Shown: piece by piece, positions 41,539-49,661 of the stretch | How positions within the stretch are numbered: the first letter of the stretch is position 1 | Layout: each line of letters begins with the position of its first letter | Assembly (NCBI RefSeq): GCF_000721495.1 | Contig: NZ_JOHY01000020.1 | Location: 1-64,000, forward strand | From: Streptomyces sp. NRRL F-5123 | GTDB taxonomy: Bacteria; Actinomycetota; Actinomycetes; Streptomycetales; Streptomycetaceae | DNA length: 64,000 nucleotides | Direction: 5' to 3' | Made by a program: the position numbers and the translations under genes | Notes under the pieces: model-generated | Database searches by the model: none | The model's input: the letters and a program-made list of their open reading frames with translations, nothing else | What the model was told of the DNA's origin: nothing

Positions 41539-42370
41539 TCCCGAGACGCTGGGACCTGCCAGGTCCGACCTGGCAAGCTCGCTGAGGAGCCAGCGCAGAC
41601 GAGCCGGGAGGACACAGACCTGGCTCGCCCGCCGCTGTGCGATGTCACAGACCAAGGTCAGCAACATCGAGAGCGGGAAGCTCACACCGTCTCTGGTCGA
41701 CGTCGAACTCATCCTGGACGCCCTCGGCGCGGAGGAAGGTTCCGCGGCAGAGATCATCGCCCTCGCGCGGACCGCGAACACGGAATGGCAGGATCATTGG
41801 TCCTCGCGCCGGCGAGGTCTGGACAAGAAGCAGAACGAGTTGGCCAGGCTGGAGAGCGCGTCGAAAGACTTCCGCTTCTTCCTCCTGTCGATGATCACCG
41901 GACTGCTCGCCACGCCGGATTACGTGCGCGCCAGCATCGCCGATGTTCCGGGCGACCAGTCGAAGACCATCGCCAAGAAGCTGGAACGGCAGCAGATTCT
42001 CTATGATCCCGCCAAGTCGTTCACCTTCATCCTCACCGAGCAGGCGGTCAGGTGGCCACTCCTGCCACCCATGGCGATGGCCGTGCAACTGGATCGCCTC
42101 GCATCGGTTTCCCGCATCCCGCAGGTACGCCTGGGTGTGATCCCGCTGGACGGGTACGTCCCGGAGCGGCCGCTCAACACTTTCACGGTCTACGATCAAC
42201 GGCTTGCAACGGTGGAGACCGGAACCGGCGCGCTGATATTGCGGGATCGCAAGGATGTGTCCGCCTACCTCAAGGACTTCGAAACATATGAGCAGTACGC
42301 GCTCTTCGGGGATGAGTGCCGCGAACTCCTCGCCGATTGGTCCGTGATTTTTACCCGACAACGCCAATAA
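41528..42370 (+). CDS. XRE-family regulator with DUF5753-type C-terminal domain
   Basis: 280 aa. The N-terminal helix-turn-helix (RRAGRTQTWLARRCAMSQTK followed by VSNIESGK) is joined to the C-terminal domain found in WhiJ-like regulators (LLATPDYVRAS, LILRDRKDVSAYL). A TTG start at 41528, overlapping the DUF6879 gene, is the best in-frame option. Its codon use is less GC-biased than that of neighbours, consistent with acquisition on an islet. Confidence 0.85.
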   Translation: MTLDPETLGPARSDLASSLRSQRRRAGRTQTWLARRCAMSQTKVSNIESGKLTPSLVDVELILDALGAEEGSAAEIIALARTANTEWQDHWSSRRRGLDKKQNELARLESASKDFRFFLLSMITGLLATPDYVRASIADVPGDQSKTIAKKLERQQILYDPAKSFTFILTEQAVRWPLLPPMAMAVQLDRLASVSRIPQVRLGVIPLDGYVPERPLNTFTVYDQRLATVETGTGALILRDRKDVSAYLKDFETYEQYALFGDECRELLADWSVIFTRQRQ

Positions 42371-42439
42371 TTCTGGTTCCGCAGTGCTCCCTTCCTTAGC
42401 GTGTCCCTCGTCGCACCCACCAGTGGGAAGGGAAGCCGC

Positions 42440-42904
42440 ATGACCGACACGACCGCGTATCTCGTCGACCCGCGCGAACTCCTGTCGCCGGACGACCGCG
42501 AGCGGATCATCACGACTGTCCGCGCGCAGCACCCGGGGATCACCGAGGACCGCGCGAACACCGGCGTCGGGCAGATGGCCGCGTTCCTCGCGGCCTGCGC
42601 CTCGTCCGACCGGCCGCTCAGCCCGTCGCCCGAGGTCGACGACTACTGGCCCGCATGGCTGATGCACACCGAGGCGTACATGGCCTGGTGCACCGACCGC
42701 TTCGGCGCGATGGTCCACCACAAGCCCGGATACCTCGACCCGGAGGAGCACGGCGGCGGCAAGGTGCTCCGCCGGCGCGCCGTCGACACGATCACAGAGC
42801 TCGGATTCCTGGTGGACCCCGGCTTCTGGCCCGAGATAGACCTGGCGGAGTGCTCGCAGTGCCACGCCAACTGCTCCGACAGCCCCCTGACGCCTGAGGG
42901 CTGA
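42440..42904 (+). CDS. Hypothetical protein, possible glycine-rich-domain-protein-like fold
   Basis: 154 aa, with a GGGAAGGGAAG-like site before the ATG. The motif DYWPAWLMHTEAYMAWCTDR followed by MVHHKPGY resembles the core of plant and bacterial glycine-rich-domain-containing proteins, but this is a tentative match. Two Cys-rich turns (ECSQCHANCSD) near the C-terminus could bind metal. It is followed by the APH-like gene and may be co-transcribed with it. Function unknown. Confidence 0.6.
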   Translation: MTDTTAYLVDPRELLSPDDRERIITTVRAQHPGITEDRANTGVGQMAAFLAACASSDRPLSPSPEVDDYWPAWLMHTEAYMAWCTDRFGAMVHHKPGYLDPEEHGGGKVLRRRAVDTITELGFLVDPGFWPEIDLAECSQCHANCSDSPLTPEG

Positions 42905-42975
42905 CCCCCCACGGCGGGCCGGCGCTCCGGGAAGCCGGGGCTCCGGCCCGCACCGAGCGAGGAGGACGGCCATCC

Positions 42976-43770
42976 GTGATCCGCACCCGTTGGACAGACC
43001 TCCCCGACGACGCCCGACGAGCGGTTGAGCACGTCATCGGCCCCGTCCGCTCCGCCACCACACCGGTCGCAGGTGTGATGTCCGCGTTCGTCGCCCGACT
43101 CAGCACCGGCGGGAAGGCGTTCTTCGCGAAGGGCACCCCCGCTGACGCGCCGGACGCATGGACGTACCGCCATGAGTTCCGCGTCGTCGCGCACGCGCCC
43201 ATGGCGCCGCTCCCTGAGTGGGAGGCGGAGGGGGCTGGGTGGCTGTTCTACGGCTACAGCGTGCTCCCCGGGCGGCACGCCGATTTCGCGTGCGGCTCAC
43301 CGGACCTCCTCCCCGTCGCGGAGGCGCTGGCGCTGCTCTCGGCGACGCGGTGGCCGACGGAGATCGGCAAGCGTCCGCTGCGGGATCGTCTGGCGCCGTT
43401 CACCCCCGCCGGCCAAGGGCCGGTCCTCGACGGGTCGGCGCTCGCGCACACCGACCTCGGGGAGCGGAACATCCTGGTCTGCGGCCCCACGGTGGGCCTG
43501 GTCGACTGGGCCCTGTCCTGCCCCGGGCCGGAGTGGGCCGACACCGCGTTGTGGATCCCCCGGCTGATCGCGGCGGGACACGGCTTCCGCGACGCGGACG
43601 CCCTCGCCCGCGTCGTGCCCGCCTACGCGGAAGCCGCCCCGGCCGCCCTCGCCGTCTTCGCCCGCACCGTCCGTGCGTTCTGGGAGCACCGCGCCGAGGC
43701 GGATCCGATGCCGCACCGTGCCGCCCTGCTCTCCGCAGCGCGGGAATGGGAGCGTTCGGCCGCCGGATAG
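42976..43770 (+). CDS. Aminoglycoside-phosphotransferase-like kinase
   Basis: 264 aa, GTG start. The kinase catalytic loop is SALAHTDLGERNILVCG (His, Asp, Asn) and the metal-binding Asp lies in GLVDWALS, as in the APH/choline kinase superfamily. The N-terminal nucleotide-binding half is degenerate (no clear Gly-rich loop), with Lys in KAFFAKG as the likely ATP-contacting residue. Substrate unknown; the family also includes metabolic kinases, so drug resistance cannot be inferred. Confidence 0.8.
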   Translation: MIRTRWTDLPDDARRAVEHVIGPVRSATTPVAGVMSAFVARLSTGGKAFFAKGTPADAPDAWTYRHEFRVVAHAPMAPLPEWEAEGAGWLFYGYSVLPGRHADFACGSPDLLPVAEALALLSATRWPTEIGKRPLRDRLAPFTPAGQGPVLDGSALAHTDLGERNILVCGPTVGLVDWALSCPGPEWADTALWIPRLIAAGHGFRDADALARVVPAYAEAAPAALAVFARTVRAFWEHRAEADPMPHRAALLSAAREWERSAAG

Positions 43771-43816
43771 GGTCGCCCGGCACTCCGGTCGGCAGCGTCA
43801 GCCCCCGGCCCGGGTG

Positions 43817-43846
43817 CCGGATCCGGAACCGGCGGCGGTGCTGGTC
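43817..43846 (+). repeat. Right copy of the 30-bp direct repeat
   Basis: Identical to 40196-40225. In the matching frame it codes PDPEPAAVLV, the same C-terminal residues as the PAP2 gene, then continues VRAGPTFG to a stop at about 43868. It may be the original 3' end of the PAP2 gene displaced by insertion. Confidence 0.85.
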
Positions 43847-43890
43847 CGAGCCGGGCCCACTTTCGGCTGACGCGCCGGGGGGGCGGGGGT

Positions 43891-44610
43891 TCAGGCGGGC
43901 GGGGTGAGGACCGCGCCCGTCAGGGGTCCGTACGACGTCCAGCCCAGGTGTTCGTAGAGGGCGCGGCCCTCGGTGGTCGCGCCCAGGACGGCGGCCGGGG
44001 ATCCGGCGGCCGCCGCCGCGTTGCACAGGGTGTGCATGACCAAGCTGCCGAGGCCGTGCCGCTGGTGGTCCGGCGCCGTCTCGATCTGGTCGATCACGGC
44101 GGCCGCGCCGGGTGCGGGGACCGCGATCTGGCCGCGCGCGGCGAAGGCGTGGTCGCCGGTGGTGACGAGCGCGCGGGTGAGGCCGCCACGGGTCCAGGTG
44201 CGCAGCCGGTAGCCGCCCGGGCAGCGGGGTTCGGGCACCGGGGCGAGCCGGGTCGCCATCAGGAAACCGGGGGTGTCGAGCGCCCAGCCCGGGGCGAGCC
44301 AGGCCTCGACGATCTCCGGTTCCAGGAAGCACTTGATCCATGTCCCTGGCGCGGTGACGGTCCGCATGAACATACGGACGAGCCCCTCGTCCGCGTCCGG
44401 CAGCACGTACCGGCGCACCTGCGGCACCAGCCCCACGTCGACCGTGAAGCCCCACGGCTCCTCGACCGGCGGGGCAGCCGCCCGGGAGACCACCCAGCCC
44501 TCGACCCACGCGCGCTTCAGCTCCGCGAGGCCAAGGCCGAGGTCGAGGCCAGGGCCGACGCCGAGGCCGTCCGTACCGCCGGCACCTGACGAGGTAATGG
44601 TCTCAGTCAC
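43891..44610 (-). CDS. GNAT-family N-acetyltransferase
   Basis: 239 aa. The acetyl-CoA-binding segment is AAVIDQIETAPDHQRHGLGS followed by LVMHTLCNAAAAAG and GATTEGRALYEHLGWT, typical GNAT motifs A and B, in the C-terminal half. The N-terminal 120 residues do not resemble a catalytic GNAT domain and may be a degenerate tandem copy. Substrate unknown. It stands as a single gene, convergent with the APH-like gene. Confidence 0.85.
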   Translation of the reverse strand: MTETITSSGAGGTDGLGVGPGLDLGLGLAELKRAWVEGWVVSRAAAPPVEEPWGFTVDVGLVPQVRRYVLPDADEGLVRMFMRTVTAPGTWIKCFLEPEIVEAWLAPGWALDTPGFLMATRLAPVPEPRCPGGYRLRTWTRGGLTRALVTTGDHAFAARGQIAVPAPGAAAVIDQIETAPDHQRHGLGSLVMHTLCNAAAAAGSPAAVLGATTEGRALYEHLGWTSYGPLTGAVLTPPA

Positions 44611-44650
44611 CTAGCGAACCTTACACACGCCCGCCCGACATGTCAGCGGG

Positions 44651-44887
44651 TCATCCGGCGTCCGCCGCCGGCTCCGCCGGTGCCGCCTCGCCGAGCACGG
44701 CGAGGGTCAGGACGTTTCCGCCGATGCCCCAGCCGCCGTCGGCCACCTCCTCGACCAGGACCATGGTGTTGCCGCGGACCTGCTCGCCGTAGATCTCGAT
44801 GTACAGCTCGGTGGTACGGGTGACGATCTGCTCCTTCTGCTGCGCGGTGAGGGTCTTCTCGGGGACCTTGAAATTCGCGAAAGGCAT
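44651..44887 (-). CDS. 4-oxalocrotonate tautomerase-like protein
   Basis: 78 aa. It begins MPFANFKVPEKTLTAQQKEQ and continues IVTRTTELYIEIYGEQVRGNTMVLVEEV, the beta-alpha-beta fold of the tautomerase superfamily. The residue after the initiator Met is Pro, the general base once Met is removed. An AGGAG site supports the 44887 start over a longer frame. It is divergent from the XRE/MLTR regulator gene, a common pairing that suggests regulation by it. Confidence 0.85.
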   Translation of the reverse strand: MPFANFKVPEKTLTAQQKEQIVTRTTELYIEIYGEQVRGNTMVLVEEVADGGWGIGGNVLTLAVLGEAAPAEPAADAG

Positions 44888-45087
44888 GGCCGGTGGGCTC
44901 CTGATCGTTGAGTCGGACGCGTGGAACTGATCGGTGCGGGCGGGGCGGCGGCGTGCGGCCGGCGCCCTGCCCGCGCCGTCCACGATCGGCCGCTCCGCCG
45001 TCCTCGGCCAGGGCTGCACCTACCCGGGGGACGGCACCCCCTGGATACGGCCTGGATACGGCCTGGCGCGCGAGCGACGATGGAGCG

Positions 45088-46065
45088 GTGAACCTTCCGC
45101 AGCTCGGCGCCTTCCTCAGGACGCGCCGCGACCGCATCCGTCCCGCCGACGTCGGCCTGCCGCACGGCCCGCGCCGGCGCGTCCCCGGGCTGCGCCGCGA
45201 GGAGGTCGCGCAACTGGCCGGGCTGTCGGCCGACTACTACACCGAGCTGGAGCGCGGCAGCACGAAGAACGGCGTGCAGCCCTCGGCGCAGACCCTGGCC
45301 GCCCTCGCCCGCGCCCTGCGGCTCGACGGCGACGAGCGCGACCACCTGTTCCGGCTGGCCGAACGGCCCGTGCCGCCGCCGGCGCACGGGCCTGCGGGGC
45401 ATGTGCAGCCCGCGCTGCTCGCGCTCCTGGACCGGCTCGCCGACACGCCCGCACGCGTCATGACCGACCTGCACGAGACCCTGGTGGAGAACAGCCTCGC
45501 CCGGGCCCTCCTCGGCGGCTCCCCGCCGCCGCGCGGTCCGGCGGCGAGCTTCGTGTACCGCTGGTTCACCGACCCGCGAGCCCGCGACTACTACCTGCCG
45601 GAGGACCACCCGCACCACTCGCGGGTCTTCGTGTCCGACCTCCAGGCGGCGGCCGCCCGCCGCGGCCGGGACACGGAGGTCGCGAGGACGGTCGCCGCGC
45701 TGCGCCGCCGCAGCCCGGAGTTCGCGGCCCTGTGGGACACCCAGGACGTCGCCGTCCGCCGCGAGGAGCGCAAGCGGATCCTCCACCCCGCGCTCGGCGT
45801 CATCACGCTCGACTGCCACACCCTGCTCAGCGAGGACGGCCGCCAGCGCCTGCTGTGGTTCACCGCGCCGCCCGGCAGCCGGGGGGCCGAGCAGCTGGCC
45901 CTGCTGTCCGTGATCGGCACCCAGGAGCTGGGCGCGGAGGAGCGGGCCGCCCGAGGGGAGGGCGCGGCGCCCGAGGGGCCGACTGCGGACGCGGGACCGG
46001 CCATGCACGCGGGACCGGCCACGCACATCGGACCGGCCCTTCCGGAGCCCGGCGCGCAGCGCTGA
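45088..46065 (+). CDS. XRE regulator with MmyB-like ligand-binding domain
   Basis: 325 aa, GTG start. It opens LGAFLRTRRDRIRP, has the HTH (REEVAQLAGLSADYYTELER) and then the MmyB-like ligand-binding region (YRWFTDPRARDYY and the HTLLSEDGRQRLLWFTAPPG end). The family usually controls an adjacent oxidoreductase or tautomerase gene; the divergent tautomerase is the candidate target. Its C-terminal 35 residues include a repetitive AGPAMHAGPATHIGPA tail. Confidence 0.88.
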   Translation: MNLPQLGAFLRTRRDRIRPADVGLPHGPRRRVPGLRREEVAQLAGLSADYYTELERGSTKNGVQPSAQTLAALARALRLDGDERDHLFRLAERPVPPPAHGPAGHVQPALLALLDRLADTPARVMTDLHETLVENSLARALLGGSPPPRGPAASFVYRWFTDPRARDYYLPEDHPHHSRVFVSDLQAAAARRGRDTEVARTVAALRRRSPEFAALWDTQDVAVRREERKRILHPALGVITLDCHTLLSEDGRQRLLWFTAPPGSRGAEQLALLSVIGTQELGAEERAARGEGAAPEGPTADAGPAMHAGPATHIGPALPEPGAQR

Positions 46066-46075
46066 CCCGCCGCCG

Positions 46076-46681
46076 TCAGCCCGCCCGGTGGGCCAGGTCG
46101 GCGAGGTGGCCGGCCAGCAGGGCGCGGGCACGGGGCGGGGTCAGACGGGTGGGGCGGGCGAGGAGCTGGAGGACGAGGCCGTCGAGGAGGGCGTGCAGTC
46201 GGGCGGCCTCGGCGGCGAGGACGCGGCCCTCTCCGAGCCTGCCCAGCTCCGCCAGCGCGGCGACCGCGCTCTCGACGGAGTCCCGGATCAGGTCGTCGAC
46301 CTCGGCGCGGCGCTCGGCCGCCGCGGGGTCCCGGTGGGCGAGGACGACGAGCGCGAACCACGCCTCGGACTCCAGCCGCCGCTCGTCGTCCAGCGGCAGC
46401 AACTGCTCCAGGTGCGTCTGCACGAACTCCGGCGAGAGCGCGCCCGCGGCGGCGTTGGCCGCGGCGACCCGTTCCCGTACGGCGGCCACGGCGTGGTCGA
46501 CGGCGAAGAGCACCATGGCCGTCTTGTCTGCGAAGTAGTGCCGCAGCGCTCCGGCCGACCAGCCGGACTCCCGCGCGACCGAGCGGACGCTCACCGCGTC
46601 GAAGCCCTCCCGCAGCGCGACGCGCCACAGCGCACCGGCCAGCTCCGCGCGCCGCTCCTCGTGGTCGACCACCTTCGGCAT
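46076..46681 (-). CDS. TetR-family regulator
   Basis: 201 aa with an N-terminal HTH (RVALREGFDAVSVRSVARES, then GWSAGALRHYFADKTAM) and a C-terminal ligand pocket of helices typical of the TetR_C family. It is divergent from a 64-aa membrane protein, and the shared 67-bp gap would hold the operator. It is convergent with the XRE gene, leaving only 10 bp between them. Confidence 0.9.
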   Translation of the reverse strand: MPKVVDHEERRAELAGALWRVALREGFDAVSVRSVARESGWSAGALRHYFADKTAMVLFAVDHAVAAVRERVAAANAAAGALSPEFVQTHLEQLLPLDDERRLESEAWFALVVLAHRDPAAAERRAEVDDLIRDSVESAVAALAELGRLGEGRVLAAEAARLHALLDGLVLQLLARPTRLTPPRARALLAGHLADLAHRAG

Positions 46682-46748
46682 CCCGCCATTATCGCACGCC
46701 CGTGTTATCTTGTAAGTGACACAGCCGTGCTAAAAAGGGGGTACGGGC
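46682..46748. promoter_or_regulatory. Shared TetR/membrane-protein promoter with imperfect palindrome
   Basis: It contains GCACG (46694) and CGTGC (46726) half-sites flanking a TGTTATCTTGTAAGTGACA imperfect inverted repeat. A TTGTAA / TAAAAA pair, 15 bp apart, reads toward the 64-aa gene. Likely autoregulatory operator of the TetR protein. Confidence 0.55.
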
Positions 46749-46943
46749 ATGCGCCGTTTCGACAAGGCCTCGCGGTGGACGTTCGCCGCCGTCACGATCG
46801 TCCTCAACGTCGCCCGCCAGGCGGCCTTCCCGCCCTCCGAGGTCGGCTCCGCCGCGACGATCGGCCTGGCCTTCGCGGTCGTGGCCATCGCCTTCGCCCT
46901 CACCGCGGCCTTCCGGACGATGTTCCGCTCGGGCGGCGACTAG
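46749..46943 (+). CDS. 64-aa membrane protein
   Basis: Two hydrophobic helices (about 12-26 and 34-57) with basic ends (MRRFDK, FRSGGD). It is divergent from the TetR gene and is the only nearby candidate target. The helix content suggests an inner-membrane two-span protein of unknown function. Confidence 0.65.
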   Translation: MRRFDKASRWTFAAVTIVLNVARQAAFPPSEVGSAATIGLAFAVVAIAFALTAAFRTMFRSGGD

Positions 46944-47049
46944 GACCCGTCCGGCCGGTCAGGTGGCCGCCCCCGCGCCCGGGCCGTCCCTGCGCCGTCC
47001 GCCTCCGCCGGCGGGGCACGTACGCGACCCGCGCACGCGAGAGGCCCGG

Positions 47050-47343
47050 CTACTCTGCCGGGTCCGGGACCTGGCGGTGCGCCTCCGACAGCCACAGGCC
47101 CGGTCCGCCGTGCGTCACGGACCCTTCGTCCGTCTCGGCCACGTACGCGCGGTAGTCGAGGCGGGCCTGCGTCAGGCTCAGGCGCCCGTTGGGCCCGCCG
47201 CGGACCATGTGGGCGTCCGCGTCATCCTGCCCGTCGTCCTCCCAGCCGCACTCCAGGCAGATCTCGAAGTCGGCCCGCTCCTTCAGGGTCAGTTGGAAGC
47301 AGCAGGGGCAGGCGACGAGATCCGCGGAGGTCATGGCTGACAT
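47050..47343 (-). CDS. CPCC family cysteine-rich protein
   Basis: 97 aa. It begins MSAMTSADLVACPCCFQLTL and continues FEICLECGWEDDGQDD, the zinc-ribbon-like CPCC motif (CPCC...CxxC), followed by GGPNGRLSLTQARLDYRAY. Function of the family is unknown. Starts at 47343 and 47334 are both possible; neither has a strong ribosome site. Confidence 0.85.
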   Translation of the reverse strand: MSAMTSADLVACPCCFQLTLKERADFEICLECGWEDDGQDDADAHMVRGGPNGRLSLTQARLDYRAYVAETDEGSVTHGGPGLWLSEAHRQVPDPAE

Positions 47344-47410
47344 CGTTGCCCGCCCGCGGGCGCGCACACAAGGCGCGAGCCGGGTACGTGACGCGTGACC
47401 CGTACGGACC

Positions 47411-47440
47411 GGGCCGCCGCCGGATGACGCGGCGGCGCCC
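47411..47440. terminator. Imperfect GC-rich hairpin after the SSI gene
   Basis: GGGCCGCCGC is paired with GCGGCGGCGCCC across a short loop with a bulge, directly downstream of the minus-strand SSI gene. Confidence 0.5.
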
Positions 47441-47455
47441 GACGCGCGGGGCGGG

Positions 47456-47869
47456 TCAGAAGCGGAAGACGTAGTCGCTCAGGACCCCGGCCGCGCAGTC
47501 GTTGGTGTAGGTCTGCGTGAAGGACACCGTCTTGAAGTGCCAGGTGCCGCTGACGCTCACGGTGACCGGGTCGTAGGTGGCCGGACACGCCGCCCACACC
47601 GTGGGCAGCTTCGCGAACTGCCCGTCCACGGCGATGAGGGACGCGCAGGCCGCGTCGGGGGTGGGATGGCTGCCGCCGGTGGGCTCGCACTGGAGCGTCA
47701 CCGAGTGGTCCTTCTCCCCCGGGGTGGGCCCGCTGAAGACCTTGCTCAGGACGAGGCTCGTCCCCGCGTCGGCGGCCGACGCCTGGGCGGCGGGCACGAG
47801 TGACGCGGCGGTGGCCGCGAGGCCGACGGCCAGGAGTGCTACGGGAGTTCTTCGCACGTTCTCCTCCAA
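47456..47869 (-). CDS. Subtilisin inhibitor-like (SSI family) secreted protein
   Basis: 137 aa with a signal peptide (about 1-32, ending AQASA) and the SSI fold, with Cys pairs in LQCEPTGG/DAACASL and ACPATYDPV/NDCAAG. The reactive loop reads CPATYDPV, so P1 is Ala where classical SSIs have Met or Lys. That predicts altered protease specificity. SSI proteins inhibit extracellular serine proteases and are often abundant in Streptomyces cultures. The precursor frame begins MEENVRRTPVALL. Confidence 0.9.
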   Translation of the reverse strand: MEENVRRTPVALLAVGLAATAASLVPAAQASAADAGTSLVLSKVFSGPTPGEKDHSVTLQCEPTGGSHPTPDAACASLIAVDGQFAKLPTVWAACPATYDPVTVSVSGTWHFKTVSFTQTYTNDCAAGVLSDYVFRF

Positions 47870-47965
47870 CTCGTCGTACGGATTCCCCAGTCATTCCGTA
47901 CGCCGCAGCAGGCGGCAAGGTGCATGTTCGGCCACTTTCCGGCCACTCGCGGCCCCGCACACACG

Positions 47966-48007
47966 CCGACCGCCGCCCGGGCAGCGGAGAGCCCGAACGG
48001 CGGTCGG
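47966..48007. terminator. Terminator of the DUF397/XRE operon
   Basis: A perfect 10-bp outer stem (47966-47975 with 47998-48007) with further CCCGGGC/GCCCG pairing inside, starting 12 bp after the DUF397 stop. Confidence 0.75.
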
Positions 48008-48019
48008 TACGACGCGGTT

Positions 48020-48277
48020 CTACGCGGTCGCCACGTCCTGCGCCGCGGCGAACGCGGCGAACGCGGACCATGCGTCGGGGCTGAACGTGAGGGCGGGGCC
48101 CTCCGGGTCCTTCGAGTCCCGTACGTGAACGGCCCCGGGGTGGGCGGCGACCTCGACGCAGTTGCCGCCTTCTTCGCTGCTGTGGCTCGACTTCCGCCAG
48201 GCGTAGGCGATCTCCACGCAGTTACCGCCCTGGCTGCCGCTGTAGCTGGACTTGAACCACTTCAGGGACTCGGTCAT
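48020..48277 (-). CDS. DUF397 protein with two motif copies
   Basis: 85 aa. The DUF397 signature occurs twice: WFKSSYSGSQGGNCVEIA and WRKSSHSSEEGGNCVEVA. Only the second copy continues to the usual VRDSKDPEGPALTFSPDAW end, so the first is a partial duplication. DUF397 proteins are small partners of WhiJ-like XRE regulators. It overlaps the upstream XRE gene stop by ATGA. Confidence 0.9.
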   Translation of the reverse strand: MTESLKWFKSSYSGSQGGNCVEIAYAWRKSSHSSEEGGNCVEVAAHPGAVHVRDSKDPEGPALTFSPDAWSAFAAFAAAQDVATA

Positions 48278-49113
48278 CGCTCTCCTAGCAGCTGCTCCAA
48301 CAGGCCCTTCGTTTCCTCGGGGTTGAGAGCCTGTGATCGCAGCATCGCATACTTCGCGGCCAGGATGCTGACCTCGTCGGGGTCGTGGATGAGTTGGCTG
48401 CCGCGCTGCGTCTCGACATACGCGAGGTGCTCGTGATCAGGGGTTTCCAACAGCACGAATGGCCCGGAAAGCCCTGCGTGACCCGCCAGACCGAGAGGCA
48501 GGATCTGGATCGTGATACCCGGCACGCCCGCACACGCGCGCAGATGCGAGAGCTGTTCTCGGTAGACCTCGGAACCGCCAAAGCGATCCCGCACTGTTGC
48601 CTCGGACAGAACGAAGCTGACGATGGGAGGCACGTGGCGTTGCAGGATCTCCTGCCGTTCGAGTCGAGCGGCGATCTGACCTGTGGTTTCCTCGGGGCTC
48701 TGAACCGGCACGCGGTAGTCATAGAGCGCGCGCATGTATGCCTCGGTCTGGAGGAGACCTGGCAATACCTGGTTCTCGAACGACGAGATGGTAATGGCAG
48801 TTCGTTCCGCGTCCATGAACGCCAGCGCCCAGACGGGAATCGCAGCTGCCAGGTCCGGCAGGTTCTCGACGCCCACCTCCAGCGTGCCGCCGGTATCCAG
48901 CAGTTCGTCGAACTGCTGCGCCAACTCCAGCGTCAGCGGACGACGGCCCTGCTCGATGGACTCCAGCGTGCTGAGGCTGATCACGGCAGCCGTGGCCAAC
49001 TGGGGCTGCGTGTAGCCCCGCGCCGCGCGAACCCGCCCTAATTGCGCACCCAGAGCCTCGAAGGGAGTCGGGTATTTCTTCCTCGGCCCTCGCCGAAACC
49101 GTGGGTTCGCCAT
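48274..49113 (-). CDS. WhiJ-like XRE regulator (DUF5753 type)
   Basis: 279 aa with an N-terminal HTH (RAARGYTQPQLATAAVISLS, TLESIEQGRRPL) and a DUF5753 domain (LPGLLQTEAYMRALYDYR, SQLIHDPDEVSILAAKY). It pairs with the DUF397 gene by ATGA overlap. It has the same architecture as the 41.5-kb XRE regulator but is clearly divergent from it. Such pairs influence development and secondary metabolism in Streptomyces. Confidence 0.9.
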   Translation of the reverse strand: MANPRFRRGPRKKYPTPFEALGAQLGRVRAARGYTQPQLATAAVISLSTLESIEQGRRPLTLELAQQFDELLDTGGTLEVGVENLPDLAAAIPVWALAFMDAERTAITISSFENQVLPGLLQTEAYMRALYDYRVPVQSPEETTGQIAARLERQEILQRHVPPIVSFVLSEATVRDRFGGSEVYREQLSHLRACAGVPGITIQILPLGLAGHAGLSGPFVLLETPDHEHLAYVETQRGSQLIHDPDEVSILAAKYAMLRSQALNPEETKGLLEQLLGER

Positions 49114-49371
49114 GACTCTGGATTACCCCACCCCCACCCTGCGTGTCTGCCCTCCTTACCCGTACAAACGAGATGTACGGCTAAGCAATTCGCCCGCGCC
49201 CCCGAATACGCCCCCCGAGCGCCCCCGGCGCGAGCACACCAACGCAACGCGCCGGTGCCGAGGCCGAAACCCCCGCACCGGCGCGGTGAGCGAACAGCGA
49301 ACGTGGAATCCGGACGGCGCGTCACCTCACCACAGCACAGTGAGCCTTTTCCGTCATCGCTCTGAGCTGGT

Positions 49372-49521
49372 CAGATGCAGGGTGAGGACGGCTTGGACGA
49401 GGCCGTGATCCGGGTGGTGGCGCACGGGATCTCGCGCAGGAGCCACCAGTTTTTGAGGGTGGCCTTGGTTTGTTCGACGAGTGCGCGGATCTTCGCGTGG
49501 GACCGATTCACGGCCTTCCGA
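49372..49521 (-). pseudogene. Truncated, frameshifted IS5-like transposase C-terminus
   Basis: The reverse strand codes NRSHAKIRALVEQTKATL then KNWWLLREIPCATTRITA, the usual end of Streptomyces IS5-type transposases. The terminal LVQAVLTLHLTSS is in another frame, so a frameshift lies near 49400. No N-terminal catalytic part or inverted repeats are visible. The gap 49114-49661 holds nothing else I can support. Confidence 0.7.
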
Positions 49522-49661
49522 CCTGGGGAAAGGGTCTCTCATCGTCCCCAGTACGGGCCCTTTTCGACTCACACGTTCCATCATCGGTTGAGATACGGCT
49601 TCTGAGCCAGACCCAGATCAGCCGCAAGCTGGCCGGGGCCGCCGCGTGGTCCCTGACCGCT

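Noticed and set aside
40196..43846. A complete integrative element
   Set aside because: No integrase, excisionase or replication gene lies between the direct repeats; only a relic or insertion footprint is supported.
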